A DNA stretch of 64,000 bases from Krasilnikovozyma curviuscula. Lineage: Eukaryota; Basidiomycota; Tremellomycetes; Cystofilobasidiales; Mrakiaceae. The notes beneath the pieces are model-generated. The model was not told the DNA's origin, did no database searches, and was given only the letters and a program-made list of their open reading frames with translations. The stretch's first letter is position 1; the number at the start of each line of letters is the position of its first letter. The position numbers and the translations under genes are program-made. The stretch is from assembly GCA_014825775.1 (NCBI GenBank), contig MVAQ01000084.1:1-64000 (forward strand), given 5' to 3'. Of this stretch, positions 20,851-34,390 are shown one piece after another.

Positions 20851-23772
20851 ATGTCATCCTCTGGTCCGCCCAAGAAAACTCGGCACCCGACGCCCAGACG
20901 AGCGCTGTCGTGTACAGAGTGCAAACGAAGGAAAACCAAGGTACGCCAAAACAACGAGCTGTAAATCCCTTTCCAGCTTTCTGAGTGACTGCTTCCTTTG
21001 TTCCACAGTGTTCTGCGATAGGCCAAGTCCCCTGTGACTCGTGTATTGCTCGAAAGAAGCCAGAAGAATGTCGCTGGGAGGGTCTGCCAGCTCTGCCTCT
21101 GGAGGAAAGGTACGAATTTCCCAAAGAACGTACATGACTACTTGATAGATAGTCTGTGCCGATAGTTGACACAAAGCTGACACAATGATCCTTCCCATCA
21201 TCCTTTTGGAACAGATCCAACCATGTCTTGCTGACTGAAATTCGTCGGTTGAAGGAGGAGGTTGCTCGCCTTCGCAACATCGCCTCCGGCAAAGAAAGCG
21301 ACGGTAACAGCAGCAGCACCTCTATGCCCAATTCAAACATGCCTCCCATTCCCACCGTGGGAGAAGCCGAAGTCGCTCTGGCCGAATTAGAGCACCTCGT
21401 TCTGGCCGATTCGGAAACCGCACCATTGCGCACAGTGCACACTGCTCCCAAATACGTTCCCTCCTCGGGGAAGTACCACAACTCTGAGTCGTATGACCCT
21501 CCCCCACCGAGTGTTGGCCCAAGAGCCTCCATGTGGCCCAGTCGGATACCACCCGCCCTGTTGGATCGTCCGACGAGGAATGAATGGCTTTGGCAGCAGA
21601 TCTTCGCTGTACTTCCTGAAGCAGCGGTGGGGACTTTCATTATTGAATCTTACCTGTATGGCCAACTGCACCAGGGATGGCACGTTAGTTTGAGCTTCAT
21701 TTGCCTTTCACCCATCAGCGACACCTTAATAACCAAAATTTCTTCTTCAGGTGGTGAACAGAGCGCTGTTCTTGGAAGAACATAGAAACTTCTGTAGCTT
21801 GAATCAGTTCCAACAACAACTCACCACTGATCCAGCATGGGTGTCATTGTATTTGATGGCGCGTATTCAGACTTTACTTCCAAGCTTGTGCTGTAGCTAA
21901 CCGATCACGGGGCTGCAGATCATGGCTTTTGAGTTACACCTATCCAGCGTCGAAAGTATCACCAGCCTGTTTCCTGGCTACGACCAAGAGGATATCGACA
22001 GATTGCCTTTTGCGCTGTACCAAGCGAGTCTGCTAGCGCTTGACATCGCAGAGGTAGAACGGCTCCCCCAGATCAGACACATCCAAGTGTCTCTACTCTA
22101 TATTCCATTCCATTTTGTAAGTCTTTGCTTATGTCTACTAGTTGAGCAAACTTTGCTGAGATGGCTTTTACCCAGCACTTCGGCATCACTTCCGGAAATA
22201 CGAACCTCATGCTCGGCCATCTGTCTCTAGCCATCAATACCGCTCAATGGATGGGTCTTGACGTGCTGAAAACAGGTATCTCAGACTCCATTCTGAAAGA
22301 TCCAGCTCTGAGTAATTTGTCGAAACCAGCAGCGTTTGAAGTTTGCAAGCAACTGTTTCATATGTTGTCGTTTGCGGATGGGACCACTCACAAGAGGTCA
22401 GATCTGTGGAGATTGAAGAACTCTTCCAACGGTCGTAAGTCGATCCCTATTTCATTCCTTTCCTTGGGATCTCAAACTGATTACTTGCTTCTCAAAGACA
22501 ATGTTACTCCCCTCCCGCAGAACTACGACGACGAAGACCTAGTGCAAGATCCTCTTCCCGAACCCAAATCTTACTCTGTGTACACACACTCTACATTATC
22601 GAGGGTGAGTTGTATTCAAGTGCTTATTTTCGCTGTGTCTTTCTAAAGAAGCTGTCATCACAGGCTGGCTCCCAGTTTGCAACAATGCTGAGAAACCACC
22701 AGTCCGGCTCTACAGGTCAGTTCAAACAACTGGTTGGTCTATTTTCCCGAATGATTTCATGTCTTTAATTAAATTTTTATTGATAGAATTCGAGTCACCG
22801 ACTGAAAAGGTTTGGAGATTAGACGCTAGCTTGAGAGAATTCGTAGATCAACTTCCGCCATTGCAACACTCTGTACAACAGCCACCTGGGAGCGAACTGT
22901 ATCCTATCACTGTTAATTGTAAGTGCTATTACAAATGTGGCTTGGATAGCTCTCTAAACTGACCGCTCTCACTGGTACTCTAGGGATGCAAATCACGTTT
23001 TTCACCAGTGCGTATCCTCCAGAGCCGCCCACCAATATCCCCTAACCAATCTCTAATCAAGTTCACTTTTTCACTTTCCCATCAGGCATTCACAATCGCT
23101 TATTACGCTTGCACCGTCCTCACATTGCACCAAACTTATCAACAGAGTGGATCAAGCATAAGAACCAGTCCATTGAGAGCGCCAAAATGATCATCGAAAC
23201 TCAGCAACTGATGGCTCAAATACCTCAGCTGAGACCGAACTTTGTAATCAGATGGCTATTTGGTGCTGCCTTAGTGCTCACAATAGACTACCTTCTCTCG
23301 ATTGATGGACTTGAGACCGCTCAGTCACTGGACAGGAAACGAAACAACATCTGTGCCGTTCTCGACATTCTTCGCGGGCCCAATCCCAGAGACCTTCAGC
23401 CCCGAGCCACTCAGCTGTGTATCGTCGGTGTTGAAGCACTTCTCAAAGGTGCAGATGATAGATTGAGTGCAATATTGTCTGGCGACTTTTTAGGTAGGAG
23501 AGGTGACTTGAAGATGTTCTTCGACGACTTGGGAGCGAAGATCGCTAAAGGAACAGGTGCGCTCTATAACTATCTATTGGTCTTACACCATCTGACATCA
23601 TACTCTCTTCCAATTATCAGGCAGCTCCATGGTGCAAGACGACAAGTTCGACACTCTCTTCAACTCCGGCTCGGATGGCTTCGATGTTTCTCCTAATGAT
23701 TTTGCGACAGTCGACTTTTCATTCGCGTTTGACCCCTCGTTCATCGTCAACCTTCCCTCAATGCCTAATTGA
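20851..23772 (+). CDS. Zn2Cys6 fungal transcription factor with fungal_trans domain
   Basis: Zinc-cluster transcription factor. Exon 1 (20851-20940) and exon 2 (from 21009) join to give CTECKRRKTKC then SAIGQVPCDSCIARKKPEEC, a C-x2-C-x6-C-x7-C-x2-C-x8-C binuclear zinc cluster near residues 21-53. A basic linker leads to a short coiled coil, LLTEIRRLKEEVARLRN, the usual dimerisation element. The middle region, with WLWQQIFAVLP, VVNRALFLEEH, FGITSGNTNLMLGHLSLAINTAQWMGL and later KVWRLDASLREFVDQLP, is the fungal-specific (fungal_trans) domain. The C-terminus, FDVSPNDFATVDFSFAFDPSFIVN, is acidic and aromatic like an activation domain. About ten introns are needed; the one near 21841-21918 is the least certain. 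The target genes are unknown. It converges on a carnitine acetyltransferase gene with only 100 bp between the stops. Confidence 0.85.
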
Positions 23773-23872
23773 ACATTAGATGGCTTATAGAGTTATCATG
23801 ACGACATTAAAGAGATACGACACAGGCGCGAGGATATCTATAGGCTGATTGCGTTCAAGGATCGCCGACATT

Positions 23873-26800
23873 TCAGTAATCTGAGACCTTCAAGTCGCGT
23901 CCCGCTCTTCTCCTTCGATTTCCTATAGTTCCCAAATCCTCGACAGTGAAATATCCATAGCCGCCGAATTGGATATCTCCAGGTGTTTTCTCGTCTTCGG
24001 CTGGGGTGTGAGGGTCGCTATGAGCGATGTAAACACTGGAATGATCAACGAAGGACTCCATAGGCTTGTTAGCCTGTAGATACAAATATTTGAGCATTTT
24101 TTGAAGTTCCAGCATCACGCTCTCAAGGGTACTAAGGAAACGATCTGTCTGCAGATGCTTGGATGAGGCGCAGCTACGTTGGGAGGACAACGGAAACCGC
24201 AAAGAGTTCAGGTTAAGATGACAAGTTAATTATCTGGAAAAACTCACATGCTAATACCTTCTTCCTTGATGATGTACCCGATTCCATATCCCAGTTCAGT
24301 TACCGGTCCAAACCCAAACAGTCTCAAAGCAGGATTACCACAGTTTGACGTGCTCAAGATGGAGGTGTTGAGGAGGTTAAAACCGGGATCTTTGAAGAGT
24401 GCCGGTAGCTTTGGAGGCTCCACAGAAGAGTCTGATGAATTATCTGAAGAGTCTGGGTCTTCAGAGGAAGATGCAGCAATCTCACGTTGAAGAAGGCAAT
24501 ACAAAGCATAGAGATGTCTGAAAAGCGCACAGAATGGATGTCAGTTTTCCAAGCCGACAGATTCTGCAAATATACTTTTGATTATTCACCTATCTTGACC
24601 AAGTCCTTGGCTGCAATCTTTTGTAAGAGCGCTGTGTCTTTTGCAAGCCTTTCTCAGCGCATCAATCTTCACCTCTGGAGTTTCATCAGAGCAGAAGAGC
24701 TGAGGTTGGGGAAACAAAGAGACTTAATGAGTCGAACCTTCTGATTCAACTCATTTGGCCTCACTCACCTTCGCAAACTCGGCGCTTTCTGGTTGGACGG
24801 TCCTGATTGCTTCAGTTCGTCCATGTAGGAATGCTTTGGTCATCGCTGGTTCGTAGGTAGATTCGATACGTCCTAGAATTGAAGGGGTCATCAGTTAACT
24901 AATTTTTACAGAGTATTAATGACCAATGCCTACCATAAAGAGCAAAGTATGCTGCTTGGAACGTCATCTGTACGAATGCGTCAGGAGAAAAGCCAGAGCG
25001 TTTGATGAACTCCCCGCCGAAGCCTTTGAATTCCAAAGCTACAAAAACAAGAAATGGATGAGATTGGATAAACATTCACAAGGTGGGCGTAATATCTCTG
25101 ACCTTGGATATCATTCTGACAGATCAAGTCTCCCAATCGAGTTTCTGCAAATCTAATTCCCATCTGAATATCCCTTGTGAGATTCCAGATGAGCTTCTTG
25201 GGTACTGCGTCGATCTCTTCATCCCCTTCTCCTTCATCAATGGTGGTAAACTTGGAAGTGGACAAAGATTTCGGCGGTCTATACGAGCGAGCGTGTGGAG
25301 AGAGTTTGGCTTTAAAGAGGGAAGGCGTGAGAGGGTTGATACTCTACGTATTTGTGCACAAAATAAAAAAAGTTGATTAGTATGTAATGGTATCGAGACT
25401 TTGAGAAGAACTATGGACGGTTTCACCTTCGCAAACAACAGGACGAGCTCGGTGTATACATCTGCAGCGAATCGGAGGACTGTGTGGCCATCAACGCCAG
25501 TGTGTTCAAAGTTGATTCCAGCTGCACCAGTTCCAGTGACAATAATTTGTAGTTTGTCATACCTGATAGCATCAAATGGGTCAAAATTCCGAAAGAACTG
25601 TGTTGAGAGAGATGCAGCTGAGACTAACCAGCGATTCGTACACGTTCCGACCTGAACTCCACCTTCCAACTTGTAAGTTCCACAAAGAAGAGTTTCACAG
25701 AGCTCCTTCATACTCTCAGGTTTGGAGTCATCCAGACATACGACGAACAGGGCGGTGTCGATGACCCTGAGGCAGTCGGCGTTCATTTTGTTTTTGGTCA
25801 ATTTTGTTCGAAGGTGCGCCCAAGTTCTTCGGCCTTCGGTTGATAACACTCCCACAGCTATTTCAGATTAAAAAAAGTCAGAACGGCTATGCGGAGAGAA
25901 AATGGTTAATTTACTGACCTCCGGCAGCGACCGATCCAATTTCAGTTTTATCAGCGTCGCTCACAATCGCCTCAAGGTTCTTCAAGATCTCCCTCTCAGT
26001 GAGAATTGGTCGAGATTTATTGTCCAGAGTATCGAACCAGTAGAATTGGCCTCTTCTCACGACAACAACATGGCGCGAATCCTCACACGTCGACATGGTG
26101 CAACCATTAGCCGTCGGTATTCGGGAAGTCCCAAAGAGCTATAGGTGGATCGCATTATCAATGAAATATCCACAGGGCGGACTCATCACTTAATGGACTT
26201 GACGTCAAACTTACCCTAAGCATCTGACTCATGTCCAGGGCAGCTCCACGAATGACGTCCGGTTGAAGGAGGTCGTTACGAAGGTCATGAATGAACGCAA
26301 GCGAGGAAGTGATGAGAGAGGATGCTCTTTCAAGCTGGGATGATTTGGTTGGAGTGATATTGTCTCTGCGGTGCGGGGTAAGAAAGTAGCAGAGTAATTA
26401 GTGGTCAGGGATATTTGAACCTTCACGAATATGCATACTCACTCAAGCATGAAAAATGGATTCAAATGAAGGACAACACTCTCTGTATGGGTGAGATAGC
26501 TCTCGTACCAGAACTCCTCGACATAAGAGCCTACTCCTTTGTTATACTTCTCCAACGCAGCTTGTAACCTTGGCCCTTCTTCTGGAGTCTCGAGGAAAGC
26601 CTTGACAGCCTTCTTTGTCCTTTCGTGCTCTTTGGTGGTCTAGAGAGGAAACCACAGAAGGGTGATTGGGTCAACACTTATCCAACCAAACGATGTTCAA
26701 TCGTATTCACCTGCAATGCCTGAAGAGATTGCTACATTAGCGATTTTCACCACGATGGGTTTAGAAAGTTGATATCTTACTTCTAGGGCTCTTAAATACC

Positions 26801-26936
26801 TCTTCATTGTATCAGCCAGAGGCGGAATGGGCAACTTGGGAAGGGATGCTTGCCCAGCGAACGTCAATCCGCCGCCATTCGTCGACTGCTGGTCCCCCGC
26901 GACTTTGGTCATTCCATTGGCTAGGCTGGATGACAT
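23873..26936 (-). CDS. Carnitine O-acetyltransferase, probably cytosolic (Yat-like)
   Basis: Choline/carnitine acyltransferase family; transfers acetyl groups between CoA and carnitine for acetyl shuttling between compartments. The product starts MSSSLANGMTKVAG and enters the family block LPKLPIPPLADTMKRYLRAL. Further blocks are SYVEEFWYESYL, SVVLHLNPFF, GTSRIPTANGCTMSTCEDSR, VVVVRRGQFYWF, the catalytic-His region GINFEHTGVDGHTVLRF, then DIQMGIRFAETRLGDLICQ, FVQMTFQAAYFALYGR and the STYEPAMTKAFLHGRTEAIR substrate loop. The EHTGVDGHT form is that of the fungal Yat1/Yat2/Cat2 group. I see no mitochondrial presequence and no C-terminal SKL-type signal (it ends DLKVSDY), so a cytosolic Yat-type enzyme is likelier than Cat2. 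About a dozen introns. Confidence 0.9.
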
Positions 26937-27212
26937 TTCTAATGTTTGTTTGTTTGGTGGTTGAAGGGCCAGAAGAGGGGCTCCCTCATCGAAGAAGTGG
27001 GAGTGAGTGGGGGTGAGGACTCAGCGTCTGCTGATCAGACCCCGGCTTTCGATACGGCCGTCGCGCTGCAGCAGTAATGTCGGTCGCTTCGAGCCTCTCA
27101 TGACCTCGACTTTATTCTGATATGTAGGAAGAAATACTTGCATTCAAAGGATCGGCCGTGATAAAGGTGTGATGGATAAACTACGTCTCGTCATTTCATA
27201 TGACGCCTCATA

Positions 27213-28614
27213 CTACACTTCCTCCTCTTCACCCTCATCCCAAACCCTCTCTAAGATTTCTGCGAACAGCTCGCTCCGTTGCAGATGGATCGCGTGCCCT
27301 GTCTCCGTGAGCTGAATATATTCCGCTCGGGATATGTTCTTGGCCATGATCGTGCTATTACGTGGGTCTACCATGTTATCATCTGAGATCCAGAAACGAG
27401 ACCCACAAATACCGTCAGCATTTACATTTGACTGCACATGCTCAGAGTCGACTCACCATCCCCAGTCATGATCAAAATCTTCTTGATCTTACTGTTGTCG
27501 TTGATTTCTTTCATTCGTGCAGGAGAGACAGAGTGGGTAATGACAGCTGCAGTCTGAGAAGTAGCATAGGAGAAAGTTAAGTCGACACGTTGCAGATAGA
27601 AACAACAGCTAGCCAATACGTACCTGCGACAGGTTGCCCATCAGCGGCTGCTTCCGAGTTTTTCTATAACGAGCTTCAGTCTCTTGGTATATTCTCTCAA
27701 AGTTGTCCTCCCTCTCCAGCCAGACTCTGGGAAAGAGAGTCCGCACTACCAACTCTAACCTGAGTTTGGGACTTGAAAGTCGCAGCATTTGGATCGCTGT
27801 AATCGCACCTGTGAGCGGTGGTGGAGTACCGTAATACGGACCTGGGGTTGTTGAGATCAAGGAGAGGGTTTGAGGCAGATTTGGATACAGAGATGCAAGT
27901 TCTGTTTGGCACAAACGTAGAGTGGCTATCAGTTGACTGAATGCGATGAAAGAGAGCGCACACCTCGACAGACCTAGGGCTATCATACCGCCCATCGAGA
28001 CACCGACGATGTTAATTCCGCTTCCAACTCGAGCAACTCCATCATCGCTGTCTTCGATCCATCCGATGTGTTTGAGTAGTTCGTAAGTGTCGTTCGCCAT
28101 CTGCGAGGTGCTGTACGGCCCGGTTGGTGAACTGGAGTTGCCAGATCCTCTGTTATCAAATACCAGGATTTGAAAGTGTTCAAATGTTGCCAAGTAATCC
28201 ACTTGTCTCTACAGTAGTGGCAACCAGAGAGACTCAGCAGCGCAAGGGAGGAGAATACTGTGGAGCAAAACGAAAACAAACCTTCCAGCTGAACGAGCTG
28301 TTGTTCAGTCCCATGATGAACACCACCCTCTGCGTTTTCTTTTTGTTCTCAACGGGCTCTCCCTTACCATGAATCTCGAAGTAGAGTTCCACATCCTTCA
28401 CGCCTCCTTTGCCAAACTTCTCAAACAGTCCCTTCTGGGTACAAGTTTCCTCGTTGAAGATTGTCGGGAGAGCATCACCAGCTTGAGGACGATCTGAATC
28501 AGAGAGGAGAGGTTCTGTAGAAGCTGCTAGCGTTGTCGACCCACTGGACAGGTACGGGATCGAGGGGATATATGAGGCTACAGTTTCGTAGGCAGAATAG
28601 ATGTAGGAGGCCAT
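27213..28614 (-). CDS. Alpha/beta-fold hydrolase
   Basis: Serine hydrolase of the alpha/beta hydrolase_1 family; the substrate is not predictable. The product starts MASYIYSAYETVASYIPSIP, a somewhat hydrophobic N-terminus without a clear cleavage site. Motifs: VFIMGLNNSSFSWK (oxyanion strand region), LVFDNRGSGNSS, the nucleophile elbow GVSMGG, the acid region DDNMVDPRNST, and the catalytic His in TETGHAIHL. The C-terminus is acidic (DEGEEEEV). The fold pattern and spacing are complete, so the enzyme should be active. It is divergent from a cyclic phosphodiesterase gene with about 280 bp between. Confidence 0.85.
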
Positions 28615-28894
28615 TTCTCTTTGCTAGAAGGTCCACCAGGGACTCCTGGTCTGTTCTAGACACTCAAATCCGAAGGCCGAAATAAAAGCGAGAGAAAGTG
28701 GGAAAAGAACAGACGCTGTTTGAGGTCGGAACGGTGTCGTAATGCAACTGCAATCGACTCTCTGCCACTAATTCGAATATACCAGCGTAGTATCCAGCTG
28801 AAGTCATCGAATGAACTGCACGAGTACTTCCTCGGACCTTTCAACCCTACATCTGAACCTGAACCTAACTAGAATCGCTGAATCGACGGTATCG

Positions 28895-29594
28895 ATGGCT
28901 CCAAGCGTAGCACCGACACCACCACCAAGCCTGGCATATTGGACTCTCTGGCTGATTGCACCGCCACAGAGCTCAGATGCTACGGTCTTGACACGTCTGA
29001 TATCCAATTTGTCGGAGGAATACTCGACCGAATCGTTCCAACCCCACCTTACCGTTGTGTCCGATATACCGTTGGCGATACCAATTGATGAGATAGCAGA
29101 GAAGATAAAACTTTGTTTTAAAGAAGTTGGCATAGCTGGTAAAGATGGAAAGGGTGTAGGAAAGCTTCGGTTTGAGGAGGTGACAAAAGCCGACACCTAT
29201 TATCAGAACGTCTTCATCAGGATTGACGGTAAGCTGCAACTTCGTAGACTTTCGTTGAGTGGGCTGAAGAGCTCATTAACTTACTGTTGCTCCAGCATCA
29301 CCAATCCTCAGATCGCTGCGTTCGTCTCTAGCAGAAGCCTTTTCCCTTCCCCCTTCTAAGTTCATGCCCCACATATCACTCCTCTATTCCACCTTCACCC
29401 AAGACGAGCGACAAGCGGTAATTGATAAACTAAAAGCAGAAGGCACCGTCGTCTCACTCTCAAGCGGTGGTCTCAAGATCGTTGTAGATGGCGTGAGCAC
29501 GAACGAGGTCCTCGCAGAGGGAGTAGCGATCGTGCGCACTGTAGGAAAGGCTGATGAATGGAAGGTGGAAAGGGTGGTCAAGTGGGATGAATAG
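28895..29594 (+). CDS. 2H-family 2',3'-cyclic-nucleotide 3'-phosphodiesterase (Cpd1-like)
   Basis: 2H phosphoesterase similar to yeast Cpd1 and plant cyclic phosphodiesterase, which open cyclic phosphates such as ADP-ribose 1'',2''-cyclic phosphate from tRNA splicing. Two catalytic H-x-[ST]-x motifs are present: FQPHLTVV and MPHISLLY, spaced as in the family. One intron (begins GTAAGC near 29230, ends at about 29295) joins NVFIRID to ASPILRSL. The start is ATG 28895 (MAPSVAPTPPPSLAYWTLWL), because the WTLWLIAPP strand is the usual family beginning. An in-frame ATG at 28811 would add 28 unconserved residues. It ends VVKWDE. Confidence 0.82.
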
Positions 29595-29754
29595 GGATAT
29601 CGTAGTCAGGATCTGTAGCTCGTCCTTAGACCATGTCGTTTGCCGGTGGTGTTAATTTCTTTGCATGAACCAAGTTGTTTACAGAAGTCAAACCTCCAAT
29701 GCAAATATTTACATTTTAATAGAGATTGTATCCACTTTTTGACCGAGCCACTCA

Positions 29755-31316
29755 TCACACCTGCGCCGGCACCGCTGGTACGCCTTTCTCGACAGCTTCC
29801 CTCACACCCTCCCTGAAGCCACGAATAATCTTCTCTCCATTACCGCTCAACATCGCTTCTCTAGCCAACCTGATACCGTGTTTGAAATCCTCAGCCATAC
29901 CCGCTGTGACCAACAGGGCCGCGCTGTTGAGCAGCACGAAGTCCTTGATCGCATTGTACGATGGCAGACAACCTTCCAAGCTCTTTTCCCTCTTATCCTT
30001 CTCCTCAGGGGTCTCGACGTGTCCTTCTGGTATCTGACACAGGCAGCCTGTTGGGCACGTCGGCGTGAGATGGGATGGGACAGTCGGCGTTGGAGAGAGG
30101 AAAGAGAGGATCGTCTCTGCATTCTGATGGGGAAGTGATCCTTTTACACATGCCAGAGAATGGCACGGCAGGCCAAATGTTTTGGTCGGGTGCAATGACA
30201 AATGTTCTATCTCGTCGCACCCTTCCGTTATTGACCAAGCCTGTCACAAACAAAACAGAGTATTAGTGAAACGCTCCAAAATAACTCTTTCACGACAATG
30301 AGTCCTACCCAAGAAGCACCAGCACAACTGATTTCATCCAACCCCTCTTCACCGCACACAACCAGCCCTCTCTCTACCGTCCCAAGCGCTTTCAAGCTTT
30401 CCGCAAACACAATTCCCAGCTCCTTCGACGCAACACCCAACACCATGCCGTTTGGATTACTCGGGTTGATTAGTGGGCCCAGAACATTGAAGATGGTCCG
30501 GAAGGGTAGTGATTTTCGAACAGGTGCGAGCGCTCCTAGCGATGGGTGGTACAGGGGTGCGAAAAGGAAGGCGAACGAGCCGGAATCGTCGTCGTCAGTC
30601 AGCGAGGGAGAAGATCGGTAGCCGAGAACATCCGGCAGAGAAGATGGCGGAAAGACGAAGGATAAGTCGAGGGCCAAGAGGACATCTGCTGAGCCTGATG
30701 TTGAAGTTGCTGCTTTGTTGCCGTGCTGTTTGAAGTCGCGCGAGGTCGGAAGCAACAGAACAGATTAGAATCGGTTTGACGAGATGAAACAATGGATAGA
30801 TAAATCAGTCTGAAGTCACTCATCAGAGGATTTCTGGCCAAAAGTGGCGCCAATTACGTGACTCGTTGACCGTGGCGTGTAAGGACAATGAAAAAAGCGG
30901 CAGATACTAACTTTGCAGACAATGGCACCAGCAGCAGCCCCGACAAGACCAGCTGTTGTGGAAACGTTGAAAGTGTCCCATCCATCACCACCAGTTCCAA
31001 CGATATCAACCACTCTTTTCTTCTTGCCCGTTTTCGAGTCGATCCTGCTTTTCCCAACGTCAACTTTGACACTGAAAGCCTTCATTACGGTAGCACATGC
31101 AGTCACGATCTCAGGCCGCTGATCTGCCTTTGACAAGGTGAGCGCTGTAAGGAAAGCACCTATCTGGGCTGGTGTCGGCGCATTGAGAGCGATGTGTTCG
31201 AAGGCTACGGTTGCTTGAGATTGCGGGAACGTTGCTGGTGACTGAGCCAGTTGCTTCAGTAGAGGTTTGAAGGTGTCAGCAGTGTATTCAGCCTGGGACA
31301 GCGGTGGGTTGCTCAT
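29755..31316 (-). CDS. TRP4: Anthranilate phosphoribosyltransferase
   Basis: Second step of tryptophan synthesis: adds phosphoribose from PRPP to anthranilate. Family motifs: [19 protein letters not shown] (PRPP/glycine-rich loop), the [15 protein letters not shown] block after splicing, [18 protein letters not shown], the DEISCAGAS segment and [10 protein letters not shown]. The start is [16 protein letters not shown] at 31316; the N-terminal helical domain follows directly. Several short introns interrupt the frame, for example within the GASW|AWSITEG join near 30240-30290. An insertion-like acidic segment [10 protein letters not shown] lies between the SAD block and the FLFAP strand. It is divergent from seryl-tRNA synthetase across a Gcn4-type site, fitting general amino-acid control. 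Confidence 0.93.
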
Positions 31317-31496
31317 ATTGTGGAGAGTACCTAAGAGAAGCGCATAGACAAAAGCCAAAGTATGTTCGAAGATTAGATACAGTCAGCTCCAAGTTGACAG
31401 ATGAACATCTGAAAATCGTTGTTACTCACCCAGAAGATAGCAGACTAATTGATGTTTTGGCTTGATTGTCGAAGTCAATCTGCGACCGGGGGAAAT

Positions 31497-31503
31497 TGAG
31501 TCA
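31497..31503. promoter_or_regulatory. Gcn4/Cpc1-type site TGAGTCA
   Basis: TGAGTCA is the canonical bZIP (Gcn4/Cpc1) binding sequence. It lies in the 258-bp divergent promoter, about 180 bp from the TRP4 ATG and about 70 bp from the seryl-tRNA synthetase ATG. Control of both genes by amino-acid starvation is inferred. Confidence 0.6.
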
Positions 31504-31574
31504 AAAGAGAGAAAAAAATCGAGTAGCACAATGATTTTCCCAACCACAACAATCGATTCTGTCCTGCTAGCAAC

Positions 31575-33995
<2,421 letters not shown>

Positions 33996-34390
33996 ACGCA
34001 TCAAGCGCCAACTTGACGCTGAATAATGCTAGAAGGATTGGAACCAATGTTGATCAGAGAGAGTAGACTCTACGACATGTTATTCGTCAAGAGCGTGTAA
34101 GCAGTCCAGTAGCTGATTTTGGATATTCTCTCAGCAAGATTGTTAAAAAACTATTCGGCGTAACTCATGAGCAAACCTCTCCGCATTTTCTGGCAAAATC
34201 TATCATCTTCCCCCCGTTCCACGTCGCTTTGTTTACAAACCGTTCGGTGCCACTGAATCTGCCAGCAAACCCAAACCTTGTGGCGGCCGCTGAAACTGCA
34301 CGCATCTGGACCTTTCAAAAGGACCTGGTCTCTCAGCTCCTTCCCCTCCTTCCCTAACAACTTTTTCGTTCCTCTGATTTTCTCACAATT
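33996..34390. promoter_or_regulatory. PDI upstream region
   Basis: A same-strand gap holding the SES1 3' UTR and the PDI promoter. It contains CCACGTC at 34219-34225, about 170 bp before the PDI ATG, resembling the core of unfolded-protein-response elements. A GCGGCCGC sequence lies near 34284. No gene is hidden here. Confidence 0.5.

Noticed and set aside
28811..28894. Upstream in-frame ATG of the cyclic phosphodiesterase
   Set aside because: It would add 28 residues with no family counterpart; the family normally starts just before the WTLWL strand.
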